Origin: Micromonospora arida
GTDB lineage: Bacteria; Actinomycetota; Actinomycetes; Mycobacteriales; Micromonosporaceae
Direction of reading: 5' to 3'
DNA: 64,000 nucleotides
NCBI RefSeq assembly: GCF_003857035.1
Contig: NZ_QGSY01000148.1
Coordinates: 1-64,000, forward strand
A program made the position numbers and the translations under genes. The notes beneath the pieces are model-generated. The model worked only from the letters and a program-made list of their open reading frames with translations, was not told the origin of the DNA and did no database searches. Below, in pieces: positions 1 to 8,997 of the stretch (within the stretch, counting starts at the first letter, position 1; every line of letters begins with the position of its first letter).

Positions 1-84
1 GGCAGGCGCAGCAAGCGCGGGCGCAGGCCCGGCAGGCGCAGCAAGCGCGGGCGCAGGCCCGGCAGGCGCAGCAAGCGCGGGCGC
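1..84. repeat. 30-bp tandem repeat array, 2.8 copies, cut by window edge
   Basis: Copies at 1-30, 31-60 and 61-84 are identical over their length; the unit begins GGCAGGCGCAGCAAGCGCGG. The array probably continues left of the window. There are no unique spacers between copies, so this is a minisatellite and not a CRISPR. It lies directly outside the repeat element at 101-217. Confidence 0.9.
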
Positions 85-100
85 GGACACAGCGTTCCTG

Positions 101-217
101 CGGTGCCTATGGAGCTGATATCGCAAACGAATCGGACCGAGGGCCTGCGGTGCCGCAAGGCCGCAGCGCGGCGCGGCAACTAGGCGCGTGATATCGCAGA
201 CGATTCAGCTCCAAAGG
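101..217 (+). repeat. intergenic repeat element, copy A (short form)
   Basis: The ends are CGGTGCCTATGGAGCTGAT (101-119) and the inverse of CCTTTGGAGCTGAATCGTCT (198-217). Both outer ends carry GGAGCTGA pointing inward. Inside them lies a direct repeat, TGATATCGCARACGAWTC, at 116-133 and 189-206. The same two ends, in inverted orientation and about 350 bp apart, occur at 24,696-25,045, so this is a dispersed element rather than chance. No coding capacity is seen; it could be a MITE-like or REP-like element. Confidence 0.75.
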
Positions 218-354
218 ACCACCGCAACATCACCTCTACCCGCCGGAGGGCCTCCGCCGAGTCCCCTGTGAGGAAGGGCCGACCCTCTGCGAAGAAGGCC
301 AAGTGCCAAGGTCCGAGCGAGGCGAGGTTTGCCTGGCGGTGGTTAGGCTTAGTG

Positions 355-837
355 ATGACCCTCTATTACCGGGACGACGCGGTGCAGGTGACCTCCGAGT
401 CGATCCGGGCGGGCGGTCACGTGATCGCCCTGTCCGACGTGACGTTCGTGTGGCACGCGCGCGGGCAGAAGACCCTCGCCGTACGCGGCCGGGTCCTGGG
501 TCGCGGTGTCCTGGTCCTGCTGCTCTCGCTGCCGCCGCTGGTCGCGGTGGTCTGCGTGCTGTCACTGGCCTGGTCCGCGCAGGACCGGGGCAACTGGCAA
601 TTGGCGCTGATCATCCTCGCCGCCTGCGCGGTGGGGGCGCTGGCGTTGATGCCTTTCCTGGAGATCCCGTTGGGTTGGCTGGACCGCTCCTACGAGCGCG
701 GCAATCATGTGCACGAGTTGTGGGTGCAGCACCACGGTCGGGAGGACCTGCTGGTGCGCACCCCGGACGCGCTACGGTTCGGGCAGATCTACCGGGCCGT
801 GCAGCGCGCCGTCGAACAGCAGGGGGACCATCGATGA
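355..837 (+). CDS. DUF6232-like two-span membrane protein
   Basis: About 160 residues from the ATG at 355 (an in-frame GTG lies at 352); an upstream extension to 268 reads like non-coding sequence and was not used. The N-terminal part (TLYYRDDAVQVTSESIRAGG...) is polar with beta character, followed by two hydrophobic segments at about residues 55-80 and 85-105 and a polar C-terminus. This layout fits the actinobacterial DUF6232 family, of unknown function. The stop overlaps the ATG of the next gene by ATGA, so the two are translationally coupled. Confidence 0.7.
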   Translation: MTLYYRDDAVQVTSESIRAGGHVIALSDVTFVWHARGQKTLAVRGRVLGRGVLVLLLSLPPLVAVVCVLSLAWSAQDRGNWQLALIILAACAVGALALMPFLEIPLGWLDRSYERGNHVHELWVQHHGREDLLVRTPDALRFGQIYRAVQRAVEQQGDHR

Positions 838-1223
838 CCACCCGCCGCGGCGAGGCCGTCGCGCTGGCCGGGCTGCTCGCCGCGGCCGGCGTCACCCACC
901 TTCTGCGACCTGGCGTGTACGACCCGATCGTGCCAGGCGCGCTGCCCGGGCCGGCCCGCTTCTGGACGTACGCCAGCGGGGTGGCCGAGCTGGCGGTGGC
1001 GGCGGCCGTGGCGCACCCGACCACCCGGCGGGCCGGCGGTCGGGCCGCAGCCGCGCTCTTCGTCGCCGTCCTGCCGGCGAACGTGAAGATGGCCGTGGAC
1101 TGGCGGCAACGACGCCCGACGAAGCGGGCCATCGCGTACGGCCGGGTGCCGTTGCAGGTGCCGCTGATCTGGTGGGCGCTGCGGGTGGCCCGCGCCGACA
1201 CCGTCGGTCGACGGCCGCACTGA
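834..1223 (+). CDS. DoxX-like membrane protein
   Basis: 129 residues with three to four hydrophobic helices (for example VALAGLLAAAGVTHLL, VAELAVAAAVAH, AAALFVAVLPANVKMAVDW). The pattern, with NVKMAVDWR near residue 83, resembles DoxX/DoxX-like membrane proteins, whose biochemical role is mostly unknown. The start overlaps the preceding stop (ATGA), so it is co-translated with the DUF6232-like gene. Confidence 0.7.
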   Translation: MTTRRGEAVALAGLLAAAGVTHLLRPGVYDPIVPGALPGPARFWTYASGVAELAVAAAVAHPTTRRAGGRAAAALFVAVLPANVKMAVDWRQRRPTKRAIAYGRVPLQVPLIWWALRVARADTVGRRPH

Positions 1224-1270
1224 CCGGCTCCGACGGGCGGTTGTGGCACGGCCGACGCACACTTGATCCC

Positions 1271-1999
1271 ATGGCGATTCCCCTCCCCACCCCGGCCGCC
1301 GTGGTCGGCCTGACCCGCTCCGCTCTCGACCAGGCGCTCGGCTCGGCCGCCTCGATGGCAGCCGTGCCCGCCCGCGCGTTCGCGGTGCTGGACGGGGTGG
1401 AGGCGCTACTGGCCCGGATCAACGGCGTGGTCGACCGGATCGAGACGACCCTGGACCGGACCGACCAGGTGCTCACCGACGCCGAGGCCGCGGTTCGCGA
1501 GGTGGCCGTCATCAGCGCCGCCGCGACCACCGCCATCGACACGGCCACCGAGGTGGCCTCCGCCGCCGCCGTGGTGGTCGCCGAGGCCGACCGGGTCTCC
1601 CGGACGGCGGGCACGGTGGTCGCCGCGGCTGACCGGGTCGCGAACCGCGCCGCCACCACAGTGGGTACTGCGACGGAGGCCGCCGCGACGGCGGCAGAGC
1701 TGCTGGCCGCGTACGAGCCGGCGCTGCGCCGGGCCGCGCCGATGGCCGGCCGGTTCGTCGAGGAGCTGAGCCACGAGGAGATCAGCGCGGCGATTCACCT
1801 GATCGACGAGCTGCCGAAGCTCAAGGAACACCTGACGGCGGACATCCTGCCGATACTGGCCACACTGGACCGGGTCGGGCCGGACCTGCACGACCTGCTG
1901 GACGTGACCCGCGACCTCAAGCTCGCCGTGGCCGGCATCCCCGGGCTGGGCATGCTGCGCCGACGCGGCGAGAAGCTCACCGACGAGCCCGTCGGCTGA
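1271..1999 (+). CDS. alanine-rich coiled-coil protein, function unknown
   Basis: 242 residues. An N-terminal hydrophobic/Ala-rich part is followed by a long helix (about residues 55-150) made of Ala/Val/Thr heptad-like repeats such as AAATTAIDTATEVASAAA, then a leucine-rich C-terminal region (HLIDELPKLKEHLTADILPILATLDRVGPDLHDLLDV). This resembles membrane-associated coiled-coil proteins of actinomycetes (heat-shock/DUF948-like); no catalytic motif is seen. It starts at an ATG 48 nt after the previous gene and may be part of the same transcript. Confidence 0.65.
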   Translation: MAIPLPTPAAVVGLTRSALDQALGSAASMAAVPARAFAVLDGVEALLARINGVVDRIETTLDRTDQVLTDAEAAVREVAVISAAATTAIDTATEVASAAAVVVAEADRVSRTAGTVVAAADRVANRAATTVGTATEAAATAAELLAAYEPALRRAAPMAGRFVEELSHEEISAAIHLIDELPKLKEHLTADILPILATLDRVGPDLHDLLDVTRDLKLAVAGIPGLGMLRRRGEKLTDEPVG

Positions 2000-2023
2000 A
2001 CCCTCGCAGGCCTGCGTCCCGAC

Positions 2024-2482
2024 TCAGCAGTCGCAGGTGATCGTCGTGGTGGGCGCGATGAGGTCGTCGACCGGTCGCCGGGTCACCCCGGCCTCCGTCA
2101 CCACCGGCAGCCCCTCCCGCGCCCAGTACTCGAACCCGCCGAGCATCTCCTTCACCGGATGACCGAGACGGGCGAACTCCAGCGCCGCCCGGGTCGCGCC
2201 GTTGCAGCCCGGACCCCAGCAGTAGGTCACCACCGCCGTGCCCGGCGGGATCAGGTCCGCCGCCCGGGTCGCGATCTCGGCGGTGGGCAGGTGCACCGCG
2301 CCGGGGAGGTGCCCCTGTGCCCAGGCAGCCGCGCCCCGGGAGTCGACGACCACCAGACCCGGGGTACGGGCCGACAGGTCGGCGTGCACGTCACTGACGT
2401 CGGTCTCGACGCTGAGCCGATTGCGGAAGTAGGCGGCGGCGGTGGCCGGATCGGCCGGCGGAACGGCGAAGGTGAAAGTCAT
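2024..2482 (-). CDS. rhodanese-domain protein
   Basis: 152 residues from the ATG at 2482, preceded by a GAGGAT ribosome site. A single rhodanese fold: CH2A-like VVDSRGAAAWAQGHLPGAVHLP and an active-site loop TYCWGPGCNGATRAA in which the first Cys is the expected persulfide carrier. It is probably a cytoplasmic sulfurtransferase. It is divergent from an FtrA-type regulator gene 70 bp away, an arrangement common for this pair, so the regulator may control it. Confidence 0.88.
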   Translation of the reverse strand: MTFTFAVPPADPATAAAYFRNRLSVETDVSDVHADLSARTPGLVVVDSRGAAAWAQGHLPGAVHLPTAEIATRAADLIPPGTAVVTYCWGPGCNGATRAALEFARLGHPVKEMLGGFEYWAREGLPVVTEAGVTRRPVDDLIAPTTTITCDC

Positions 2483-2552
2483 GCACCGATCCTCGCCGGC
2501 AGGCCACCTCGGAACGAGTGGCGCGAACGACGTCATGCGCTAACATCCCGCC

Positions 2553-3581
2553 ATGCCGATTCCGGCCACGACAACCGGCCCGCGCCCGCTGCCAGCGCCC
2601 CGGCGACCGGCGGCGGCGCACCGGGTCGCCGTGCTCGCGTACCCGGGGATGTCGGTGTTCGAGACCGGCATCGTCACCGAGGTCTTCGGGCTGGCCCGGC
2701 CGGAGTTCGACGTCGACTGGTACGACCTGGTGCTCTGCGCCGAGCAACCGGGGCCGGTACCGGTGGTCGGCGGGGCCAGCCTGCACACCCCGTACGGTCT
2801 GGCCGAGCTGGCCACGGCGCGGACGGTGATCGTGCCCGGTGTGCCGGACGTGACCGCTGACCCGTCGCCCGAGCTGATCACCGCGCTGCGCCAGGCACAC
2901 CGATGCGGTGCCCGGATCATGTCGATCTGCTCGGGCGCGTTCGCGCTGGCCGGGGCGGGTCTGCTGGACGGTCGACGGGCCACTACCCACTGGCGGTACG
3001 CGGAACTGCTGGCGCGGCGCTACCCGCGGGTCGAGGTGGACGCGGACGTGCTCTACCTCGATGACGGTGACCTCCTCACCAGTGCAGGCAGCGCGGCCGG
3101 GCTGGACCTCTGCGTGCACGTGATCCGACGCGACCACGGCGCGGCGATCGCCAACGCGGTCGCCCGACGGCTGGTGATCCCCCCGCACCGCGACGGCGGG
3201 CAGGCCCAGTTCGTCGAGGCACCGGTAGCCGCCGACCCGGACGACGACCGGATCGCGGGCAGCATCGACTGGGCTCTCGCCCATCTCGCCGAGCCGCTGA
3301 GCGTGGCCCAGCTCGCCGGGCAGGCGCACATGTCGTCCCGCACCTACCTGCGGCACTTCGCCCGCGCCACCGGGACCAGCCCGATCCGTTGGCTGATCGA
3401 CCAGCGGATCCGCGCCAGCCTGACCCTGCTGGAGGAGACCGACTCCTCGGTCGAGCAGGTCGCGCGCGCGGTGGGCTTCGACACGCCGGTGAGCTATCGG
3501 CACCACTTCGGGCGGGTCATGCTGACCTCACCCTCGGCGTACCGCCGGGCCTTCCGCACCGGTGCGGGCCAGCGGGCGTAA
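2553..3581 (+). CDS. ftrA: FtrA/GlxA-type AraC-family transcriptional regulator
   Basis: 342 residues. The N-terminal DJ-1/PfpI-like domain spans about residues 25-190, with the sequence SICSGAFALAGAGLLDGRRA typical of GlxA/FtrA regulators. The C-terminal AraC DNA-binding domain (about 235-330) has two helix-turn-helix units, including LSVAQLAGQAHMSSRTYLRH and a second at VEQVARAVGFDTPVSYRHHF. It is divergent from the rhodanese gene and is likely its activator. The ligand is unknown. Confidence 0.88.
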   Translation: MPIPATTTGPRPLPAPRRPAAAHRVAVLAYPGMSVFETGIVTEVFGLARPEFDVDWYDLVLCAEQPGPVPVVGGASLHTPYGLAELATARTVIVPGVPDVTADPSPELITALRQAHRCGARIMSICSGAFALAGAGLLDGRRATTHWRYAELLARRYPRVEVDADVLYLDDGDLLTSAGSAAGLDLCVHVIRRDHGAAIANAVARRLVIPPHRDGGQAQFVEAPVAADPDDDRIAGSIDWALAHLAEPLSVAQLAGQAHMSSRTYLRHFARATGTSPIRWLIDQRIRASLTLLEETDSSVEQVARAVGFDTPVSYRHHFGRVMLTSPSAYRRAFRTGAGQRA

Positions 3582-3620
3582 CCCGCCGACGCGCTCAGGC
3601 CGGGTCAGCGCGGAACGCGC

Positions 3621-4517
3621 TCAGGCCGGTACGTACAGCTCGTCGATCTCGGCGCGTCGCGGTAGCGCCACCGAGGCGCCGAGCTTGCGGACGCAGGCAG
3701 CGCCGGCCGCCGACGCCCAGCGCACCGCGTCGACCAGGTCGCGCCCCTCGCCCCAGCCGACGGCCAGCGCTGCGGTGAAGGCGTCACCGGCGGCGGTGGA
3801 GTCGACCACGTCGACCCGAACCGCCGGCACGTGCACCTCGGTGCCGTCCCGGTCGACGTACCAGGCGCCCTCACCGCCGAGAGTGAGCACGGCCCGGGGG
3901 GTCAGCTCGAGCAGCGCGCGCGGCTCCTCCCGACCCCGGCCGGCGAGCGCCTGCGCCTCGCCCTCGTTGACGACCAGCAGGTCCACGGCGGTGAGCAGCT
4001 CGGGTGGGAGGTCCCGCGCCGGGGCGGCGTTCAGGATGACCCTCGTACCGGCCTCGCGGGCAGCCACCGTGGCGGCGGTCACGGTCTGCACCGGGATCTC
4101 CAGTTGGGCGACCAGGACGTCCGCCGCGCGCACCGTGGTCAGCTCCTCCTCGGTGAGGTCGACCAGGGCCTCGTTCGCGCCGGGGGTGACGACGATGGCG
4201 TTCTCCCCCTGGGCGTTGACCATCACCAGCGCCACTCCGGAGGCGCCGTAGACCACGCGAAGCTGACTGGTGTCCACGCCGGCCGCGGTGATGCGGGCCT
4301 TGAGGGTGACGCCGAAGGCGTCCGAGCCGATCGCGCCGAGGAAGGCGCAGGAGGCACCGGCCCGGACCGCGGCCACGGCCTGGTTGGCGCCCTTGCCGCC
4401 GGGCACCATCACGAAGTCGGTGCCGAGCATGGTCTCGCCCTGTCGAGGCAGCGCGGGTGCCATCGCGACCAGGTCCATGTTGGCGCTGCCCACCACGGCG
4501 ACCCGGGTCTGCGGCAC
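3621..4517 (-). CDS. rbsK: ribokinase (PfkB family)
   Basis: 298 residues, GTG start. It phosphorylates ribose to ribose-5-phosphate. The substrate-binding GGKGANQAVAAVRAGA is at about residue 41, the N-terminal sugar-contact GSANMDLV is at 9-17, and the C-terminal anion-hole/catalytic motif DSTAAGDAFTAALA holds the general base Asp. Length matches RbsK. It lies 23 nt downstream of an ABC ATPase gene on the same strand and is probably co-transcribed; no ribose transporter is adjacent. Confidence 0.92.
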   Translation of the reverse strand: MPQTRVAVVGSANMDLVAMAPALPRQGETMLGTDFVMVPGGKGANQAVAAVRAGASCAFLGAIGSDAFGVTLKARITAAGVDTSQLRVVYGASGVALVMVNAQGENAIVVTPGANEALVDLTEEELTTVRAADVLVAQLEIPVQTVTAATVAAREAGTRVILNAAPARDLPPELLTAVDLLVVNEGEAQALAGRGREEPRALLELTPRAVLTLGGEGAWYVDRDGTEVHVPAVRVDVVDSTAAGDAFTAALAVGWGEGRDLVDAVRWASAAGAACVRKLGASVALPRRAEIDELYVPA

Positions 4518-4540
4518 GGCCGTCTCCGCCTCTCCGACGC

Positions 4541-5386
4541 TCAGGCGGCGCGAGCCGTGAAGCGGTCGCCGGACCGCTCGACCACCAGTGGCAGCCCGAA
4601 CGTCTTGGAGAGGTTGTCACCGGTCAGCGTCTCGGTGAGCAGACCCTGGGCGACCACCCCACCCTCGCGCAGAAGCATCGCGTGGGTGAACCCGGGCGGG
4701 ATCTCCTCGACGTGGTGGGTGACCAGCACCATCGCCGGGGCGTCCGGGTCGTGGGCAAGCTCGGCCAGTCGCGCGACCAGGTCTTCCCGACCGCCCAGGT
4801 CGAGCCCGGCGGCGGGCTCGTCGAGCAGCAGCAGCTCCGGGTCGGTCATCAGGGCACGGGCGATCTGCACCCTCTTGCGCTCACCCTCGGAGAGGGTGCC
4901 GTAGCGGCGTTCGGCGAGGCCACCGACGCCGAGTTGACTCAGCAGTGCCCGCGCCCGCGCCTCGTCGCCACGGTCGTAGTTCTCCCGCCAGCGGCCGACC
5001 ACCGACCAGGCGGCGGTCACCACCACGTCGCTGACCCGCTCGTCGGCGGGGAGCCGCTCGGCGACCGCGGCGGTGGTGAGCCCGATCCGGGTACGCAGCT
5101 CGTTGACGTCGGTGCGGCCGATCCGCTCGCCGAGCACGTGCGCGACACCCGTGGTGGGGTGCAGCCGACCGGCGGCGAGGTTGAGCAGTGTGGTTTTGCC
5201 GGCACCGTTCGAGCCGAGCACGACCCACCGCTCGTCGAGTTCGACGCGCCAGGTCAGGTCCTGGAGGAGGGCGGTGCCAGAGCGGCGTACGCCGACGCCG
5301 TCGAGGCTGACCACCAGATCCGGGTCCACGAAAGCGGCGGCAGGCGCGGCGCCGGCAGCGCCGGGGATCAGGTCACCAGTCACCAC
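4541..5386 (-). CDS. ABC transporter ATP-binding protein (stand-alone)
   Basis: About 281 residues; the start is uncertain (GTG at 5386 chosen, others at 5383 and a TTG at 5395). Walker A GSNGAGKTT, signature LSEGERKRVQ, Walker B LLLLDEPAAGLD and switch His in VLVTHHVEE are all intact. This type resembles the YlmA/molybdate-like soluble ATPases found without a permease in actinomycetes. No permease gene follows; ribokinase does. The transported substrate cannot be told. Confidence 0.85.
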   Translation of the reverse strand: MVTGDLIPGAAGAAPAAAFVDPDLVVSLDGVGVRRSGTALLQDLTWRVELDERWVVLGSNGAGKTTLLNLAAGRLHPTTGVAHVLGERIGRTDVNELRTRIGLTTAAVAERLPADERVSDVVVTAAWSVVGRWRENYDRGDEARARALLSQLGVGGLAERRYGTLSEGERKRVQIARALMTDPELLLLDEPAAGLDLGGREDLVARLAELAHDPDAPAMVLVTHHVEEIPPGFTHAMLLREGGVVAQGLLTETLTGDNLSKTFGLPLVVERSGDRFTARAA

Positions 5387-5404
5387 ACCATCCAACCACG
5401 CAAC

Positions 5405-5436
5405 GCCGAGGTGCCCCCCACGGGCGGCACCTCGGC
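5405..5436. promoter_or_regulatory. 11-bp perfect inverted repeat between divergent ABC genes
   Basis: GCCGAGGTGCC (5405-5415) is repeated inverted at 5426-5436 with a 10-nt spacer. It lies in the gap between two divergently transcribed ABC genes. It could be an operator or a strong hairpin in the leader of the plus-strand gene; there is no T-run, so it is not a clear terminator. Confidence 0.6.
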
Positions 5437-5514
5437 CATAGGGTGAAGCGCCGTGTCGTTGATCACCAAGCCCGAAGGACGGCCCATGCCCCGCCGACGT
5501 ACGGAGCCGCGCGG

Positions 5515-6513
5515 ATGAGCGCGGTCATCGAGATCGAGGGTCTGCGCAAGACCTTCCGCAGCCTGCGCAGCGGCCGACGGGTGGCGGTGGACGGGTTCGA
5601 CCTGTTGGTCGAGGCGGGCCAGGTCCACGGTTTCCTGGGCCCCAACGGCTCGGGCAAGACCACCACGCTGCGGGCCCTGCTCGGGCTGGTACGCGCCGAC
5701 AGCGGCCGGATGACAGTGCTCGGCGAACCGTCGCCGGAGCTGCTGCCCCGGGTGGCGGGCCAGGTCGGCGCCATCGTGGAGAGCCCTCAGTTCTTCGGCA
5801 ACTTCACCGGCTACCGGACGCTGCGGTTGTTGGCCCGCGCCGGTGGTGTGCCGGTCTCGCGGGTGGACGAGGTACTGGATCTGGTGGGCCTGCACGACCG
5901 GGGCGATGAGCGGGTGAAGGGCTACTCGCTGGGCATGAAGCAGCGTCTGGCGGTGGCGTCCGCGCTGTTGAAGGACCCGCGTCTGCTCATCCTGGACGAG
6001 CCGGCGAACGGGCTGGATCCGGCGGGCATCCGGGAGATGCGGGACCTGATGCGATCGCTGTCGGCCAACGGGGTGACAGTGCTGGTGTCCAGTCACATCC
6101 TGGGCGAGATCCAGCTGATCTGCGACCACGTCACGATCATCTCTCGGGGGCGGCGGGTCGCGACCGGTCGGGTGGACGAGGTGCTGGCGGGCCACGACCG
6201 GCACGAGTTCCTGGTCCGGGTGGCCGAGCCGGAGCGGGCCGTCGAGCTGCTGCACGCGGCCGAGCTGACGGCGGTCGTGGACGGCGGAGCGTTGGTGGTG
6301 AGCGGGGTGAGCGACCCGACGGTGGTCAGCCGGGTGCTCGGTGAGCAGGATCTGTGGGTGGGCGAGCTGACGCCGCTGCGGCCGGATCTGGAGAGCGTCT
6401 TCCTGGAGCTGACCGGCGCGTACGAGCATTCGTCGGTGCCGCGGCAGGTCGGCGACTCGTCGCTGCCGCAGGGCGAAGCTGTGATCGACCTCGATCGGGG
6501 AGTGGACGCGTGA
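5515..6513 (+). CDS. ABC-2 type transporter ATP-binding protein
   Basis: 332 residues from the ATG at 5515; upstream in-frame sequence is not conserved-looking. Walker A GPNGSGKTTTLRALLGL, signature YSLGMKQRLAVA, Walker B LLILDEPANGLDPAG and the H-loop VLVSSHILGEIQ are intact. A C-terminal extension of about 100 residues is typical of drug/antibiotic-efflux (DrrA/BcrA-like) ATPases. It overlaps the permease gene by GTGA, so the two form one exporter. Confidence 0.9.
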   Translation: MSAVIEIEGLRKTFRSLRSGRRVAVDGFDLLVEAGQVHGFLGPNGSGKTTTLRALLGLVRADSGRMTVLGEPSPELLPRVAGQVGAIVESPQFFGNFTGYRTLRLLARAGGVPVSRVDEVLDLVGLHDRGDERVKGYSLGMKQRLAVASALLKDPRLLILDEPANGLDPAGIREMRDLMRSLSANGVTVLVSSHILGEIQLICDHVTIISRGRRVATGRVDEVLAGHDRHEFLVRVAEPERAVELLHAAELTAVVDGGALVVSGVSDPTVVSRVLGEQDLWVGELTPLRPDLESVFLELTGAYEHSSVPRQVGDSSLPQGEAVIDLDRGVDA

Positions 6514-7526
6514 ACCTGGTGCGTGCCGAGTTGGAGCGACTGTCCGCGCGTCGCTTCGTGCAGCTCATGGTCCTCCTGTTGGTGTTGGCGTTCGCCGTCA
6601 CGGCGGCGACGACGCTCGCCGGTTCCCACAAGCCGAACGCGGACGAGATGAACTCGGCGCGGGCGCAGGCCGCCGAGGCACGGCAGGGGATGGAGGTCGC
6701 CTTCCAGCAGTGCCTGTCGCGACAGAACGGCACACTTCCGCAGAGCGAGATGGGTCAGTACTTCCCGGAGGAGTGCTCGTCGATCGATCCGATCCGACAG
6801 GATCGGCTGCCGATCCCCGCCGACTACCTGCCGGGTGTGTTCAGCTTCGCTGGGCAGGCGCTGCCGCTGCTCTATTTCCTCATCGCGTTCCTGGTGCTGT
6901 TCGGGTTTCTGGTGGGCGCCTCCTACATCGGCGCGGACCTGAACTCCGGCGGTGTGGTGAACCTGCTGCTCTGGCGACCGCGCCGGTTGACGGTGCTCGC
7001 GGCCAAGTTGGGCACGCTGCTCGGTACGGTGCTGGTGCTGGCCCTGCTGGCGTCGGTGGCCTACCTCGCCACGTTCTGGGTGATCGGGCAGACCGCCGGG
7101 TTGCCGGGCCAGCTGGATGGTGACTTCTGGCGTTCACTCGGTGCGGTGCACGGCCGTGGCCTGGTGCTGGTGCTGCTGGCTTCTGCCCTGGGCTTCGCGA
7201 TCGCCACGCTGGGTCGGCACACCTCGGCGGCGCTGGGGGCGGCCGCCGCGTACGCGGTGCTGTGGGAGTTGGGCGGCCGGCTGGTGCTGGAGATCGTCGA
7301 TGCCCGGCGGCCCGATCAGCTGATGCTCTCCAGTCACGTCGCAACGTGGCTCAGCGGTAGGACGCGGTTCTACGACCCTCAGGTCTGCGCGGGCAGCACG
7401 GGCACCGGCTACTGCGAGAGCTTCTACAGCCTGAACTGGCCGACCGCGCTGCTGGTGCTGCTCGTGCTCACTGGCGGGCTGACCGCGGCGGCATTTGCCG
7501 TGTTCCGTCGCCGCGACCTGATCTGA
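6510..7526 (+). CDS. ABC-2 type transporter permease
   Basis: 338 residues from the GTG at 6510, overlapping the ATPase stop. A first membrane span (about residues 18-38) is followed by an extracytoplasmic loop of about 90 residues with Cys residues, then five more spans near residues 115-138, 160-185, 205-225, 235-255 and 315-333. This is the usual ABC-2 permease topology with a large first outer loop. The partner is the preceding ATPase; the exported substrate is unknown. Confidence 0.85.
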   Translation: MNLVRAELERLSARRFVQLMVLLLVLAFAVTAATTLAGSHKPNADEMNSARAQAAEARQGMEVAFQQCLSRQNGTLPQSEMGQYFPEECSSIDPIRQDRLPIPADYLPGVFSFAGQALPLLYFLIAFLVLFGFLVGASYIGADLNSGGVVNLLLWRPRRLTVLAAKLGTLLGTVLVLALLASVAYLATFWVIGQTAGLPGQLDGDFWRSLGAVHGRGLVLVLLASALGFAIATLGRHTSAALGAAAAYAVLWELGGRLVLEIVDARRPDQLMLSSHVATWLSGRTRFYDPQVCAGSTGTGYCESFYSLNWPTALLVLLVLTGGLTAAAFAVFRRRDLI

Positions 7527-7532
7527 GGCTTT

Positions 7533-7567
7533 CACCGGGCTGCCCATTTTCGATGGGCGGCCCGGTG
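7533..7567. terminator. strong hairpin terminator after ABC operon
   Basis: A 15-bp stem (CACCGGGCTGCCCAT with its complement at 7553-7567, one G-T pair) and a 5-nt loop begin 7 nt after the permease stop. It lies between convergent genes, so it may act in both directions. Confidence 0.8.
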
Positions 7568-7652
7568 GGCCGAGCCCGACCAGCAGGCGGCAAGAGCTTG
7601 CACCCTGCGGACGCGCGGTGAAATATTCCTTCACATGACCGCCGCAGCGGGC

Positions 7653-8828
7653 TCAGCCGACGGTGGAGCCGAACACCTCGTCGCGTACGGCGTCCAGGGC
7701 GGTGCGCAGCGCGCCCTGGAGGATCGGCTCCTCGGTCAGCCCGGTCGGCACCACTCGCGGCTGGACCAGGGTGATCGCCGCGACCTCCTGCTGCACCCGG
7801 TCGGCGAGCGCCGCACCGCCGGCCTGGCCCACCTCGCCGGCGAGCACGACCAGCGGCGGGTCCAGCACCACGCAGGTGCTGGCCACGCCGAGCGCGAGCC
7901 GACGGGCCAGTTCGTCGAGCATCGGGCCGCCGTCGGCGCCGGCCGCGACGGCCGCGCGGACCGCCTCGGCGGCGGCGGCGTCCGGGAAGCCGTGCTCGCG
8001 GGCCACCGCGCGCACCGAGTCCGCACCGATCAACTGCTGGAAGGCCGGCTTGGCGCGACGGGAGACGTCGCGCGGGATGGGAGCGCCGGGCACCGGCAGG
8101 TAGCCGATCTCGCCGGCCGCACCGCTGCTGCCGTGGTGCAACCGCCCGCCCAGCATGATCGCCAGGCCGACGCCGGCGCCCACCCAGACCAGCACGAAGT
8201 CCGACAGCCCCTGCGCTGCGCCGGACTGCGCCTCGGCCACCGCGGCCAGGTTGACGTCGTTCTCGAAGACCACCGGAGTGTGCAGGTCGTCCCGCAACGC
8301 GGCGAGCAGACCGCTGTGCCAGCGCGGCAGGTTGAACGCGAAGGTGATGTCGCCGGTGCCGGGGTCGACCAGGCCCGGCGTGCCGAGCACGATCCGTCGT
8401 ACGCTGCTCAGCTGCGCCTGGGCGCTGCTCGCCGCCTGCACGACGGCGTTGTGCACCACGCCCACCGGGTCGTCGGTGTCCCGGGTCGACTGCTCCACCC
8501 GGCCGATGACCGCACCGGTGATGTCGGCGCAGGCGGCCACCACCCGGTCCGGCCCGACGTCCACTCCGACCACGTGCGCGCTGCCCGGGCGGACGGCGTA
8601 GAGCTGGGCGTTCGGCCCTCGCCCGCCGGCCTGCTCGCCGACCCGCGCGACGAGGCCGCGCTCCTCCAGCCGCTCGACCAGTTGCGAGGCGGTGACCTTC
8701 GACAGGCCGGTCAGCTCGCCGAGTCGTGCTCGGGTCAGCGGGCCGCGTTCGAGGAGCAGTTCCAGCGCGGCACGGTCGTTGAGCGCCCGCAACAGACGGG
8801 GGGTGCCGGGCAGCCGGGTCGCACTCAT
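7653..8828 (-). CDS. ROK-family transcriptional repressor
   Basis: 391 residues from the ATG at 8828. An N-terminal winged helix (about 18-75, with LTRARLGELTGLSKVTASQLVERLEERGLVA) is followed by the ROK sugar-kinase-like domain: GVDVGPDR, GTPGLVDPGTG and VFENDVNLAAVAE. The zinc-binding ROK Cys cluster is absent, as in some repressors. It is divergent from a beta-N-acetylhexosaminidase gene and an operator-like palindrome sits between them, so it probably represses that gene in response to an amino sugar. Confidence 0.9.
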   Translation of the reverse strand: MSATRLPGTPRLLRALNDRAALELLLERGPLTRARLGELTGLSKVTASQLVERLEERGLVARVGEQAGGRGPNAQLYAVRPGSAHVVGVDVGPDRVVAACADITGAVIGRVEQSTRDTDDPVGVVHNAVVQAASSAQAQLSSVRRIVLGTPGLVDPGTGDITFAFNLPRWHSGLLAALRDDLHTPVVFENDVNLAAVAEAQSGAAQGLSDFVLVWVGAGVGLAIMLGGRLHHGSSGAAGEIGYLPVPGAPIPRDVSRRAKPAFQQLIGADSVRAVAREHGFPDAAAAEAVRAAVAAGADGGPMLDELARRLALGVASTCVVLDPPLVVLAGEVGQAGGAALADRVQQEVAAITLVQPRVVPTGLTEEPILQGALRTALDAVRDEVFGSTVG

Positions 8829-8844
8829 GACACGTCCTCTAGTT

Positions 8845-8861
8845 TTAGTAAACTTTGCTAA
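8845..8861. promoter_or_regulatory. ROK-type operator palindrome
   Basis: TTAGTAAACTTTGCTAA is palindromic except at the centre and one pair. The A/T-rich sequence stands out in very GC-rich DNA and has the form of ROK-repressor sites (TTAGTAAA-type half sites). It lies 17 bp upstream of the ROK start and upstream of the divergent hexosaminidase gene. Confidence 0.75.
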
Positions 8862-8997
8862 CTGTAAACCGACCTGCGAACGGGTAGCCGTAGCGTAACG
8901 GCCACTCGACGGTGGGACGCTCCGCCGAGTCGGCAGGGCCAGGACCACCACCGGTACGACGTCTCGTACCCGCGGGGCAGCGAAGGGGGAAGATCAC

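Noticed and set aside
1..84. CRISPR-like regular repeats
   Set aside because: Identical 30-bp units are joined directly without spacers, so this is a minisatellite.
268..354. N-terminal extension of the first gene
   Set aside because: Basic, non-conserved-looking residues; the ATG at 355 begins the recognisable protein.
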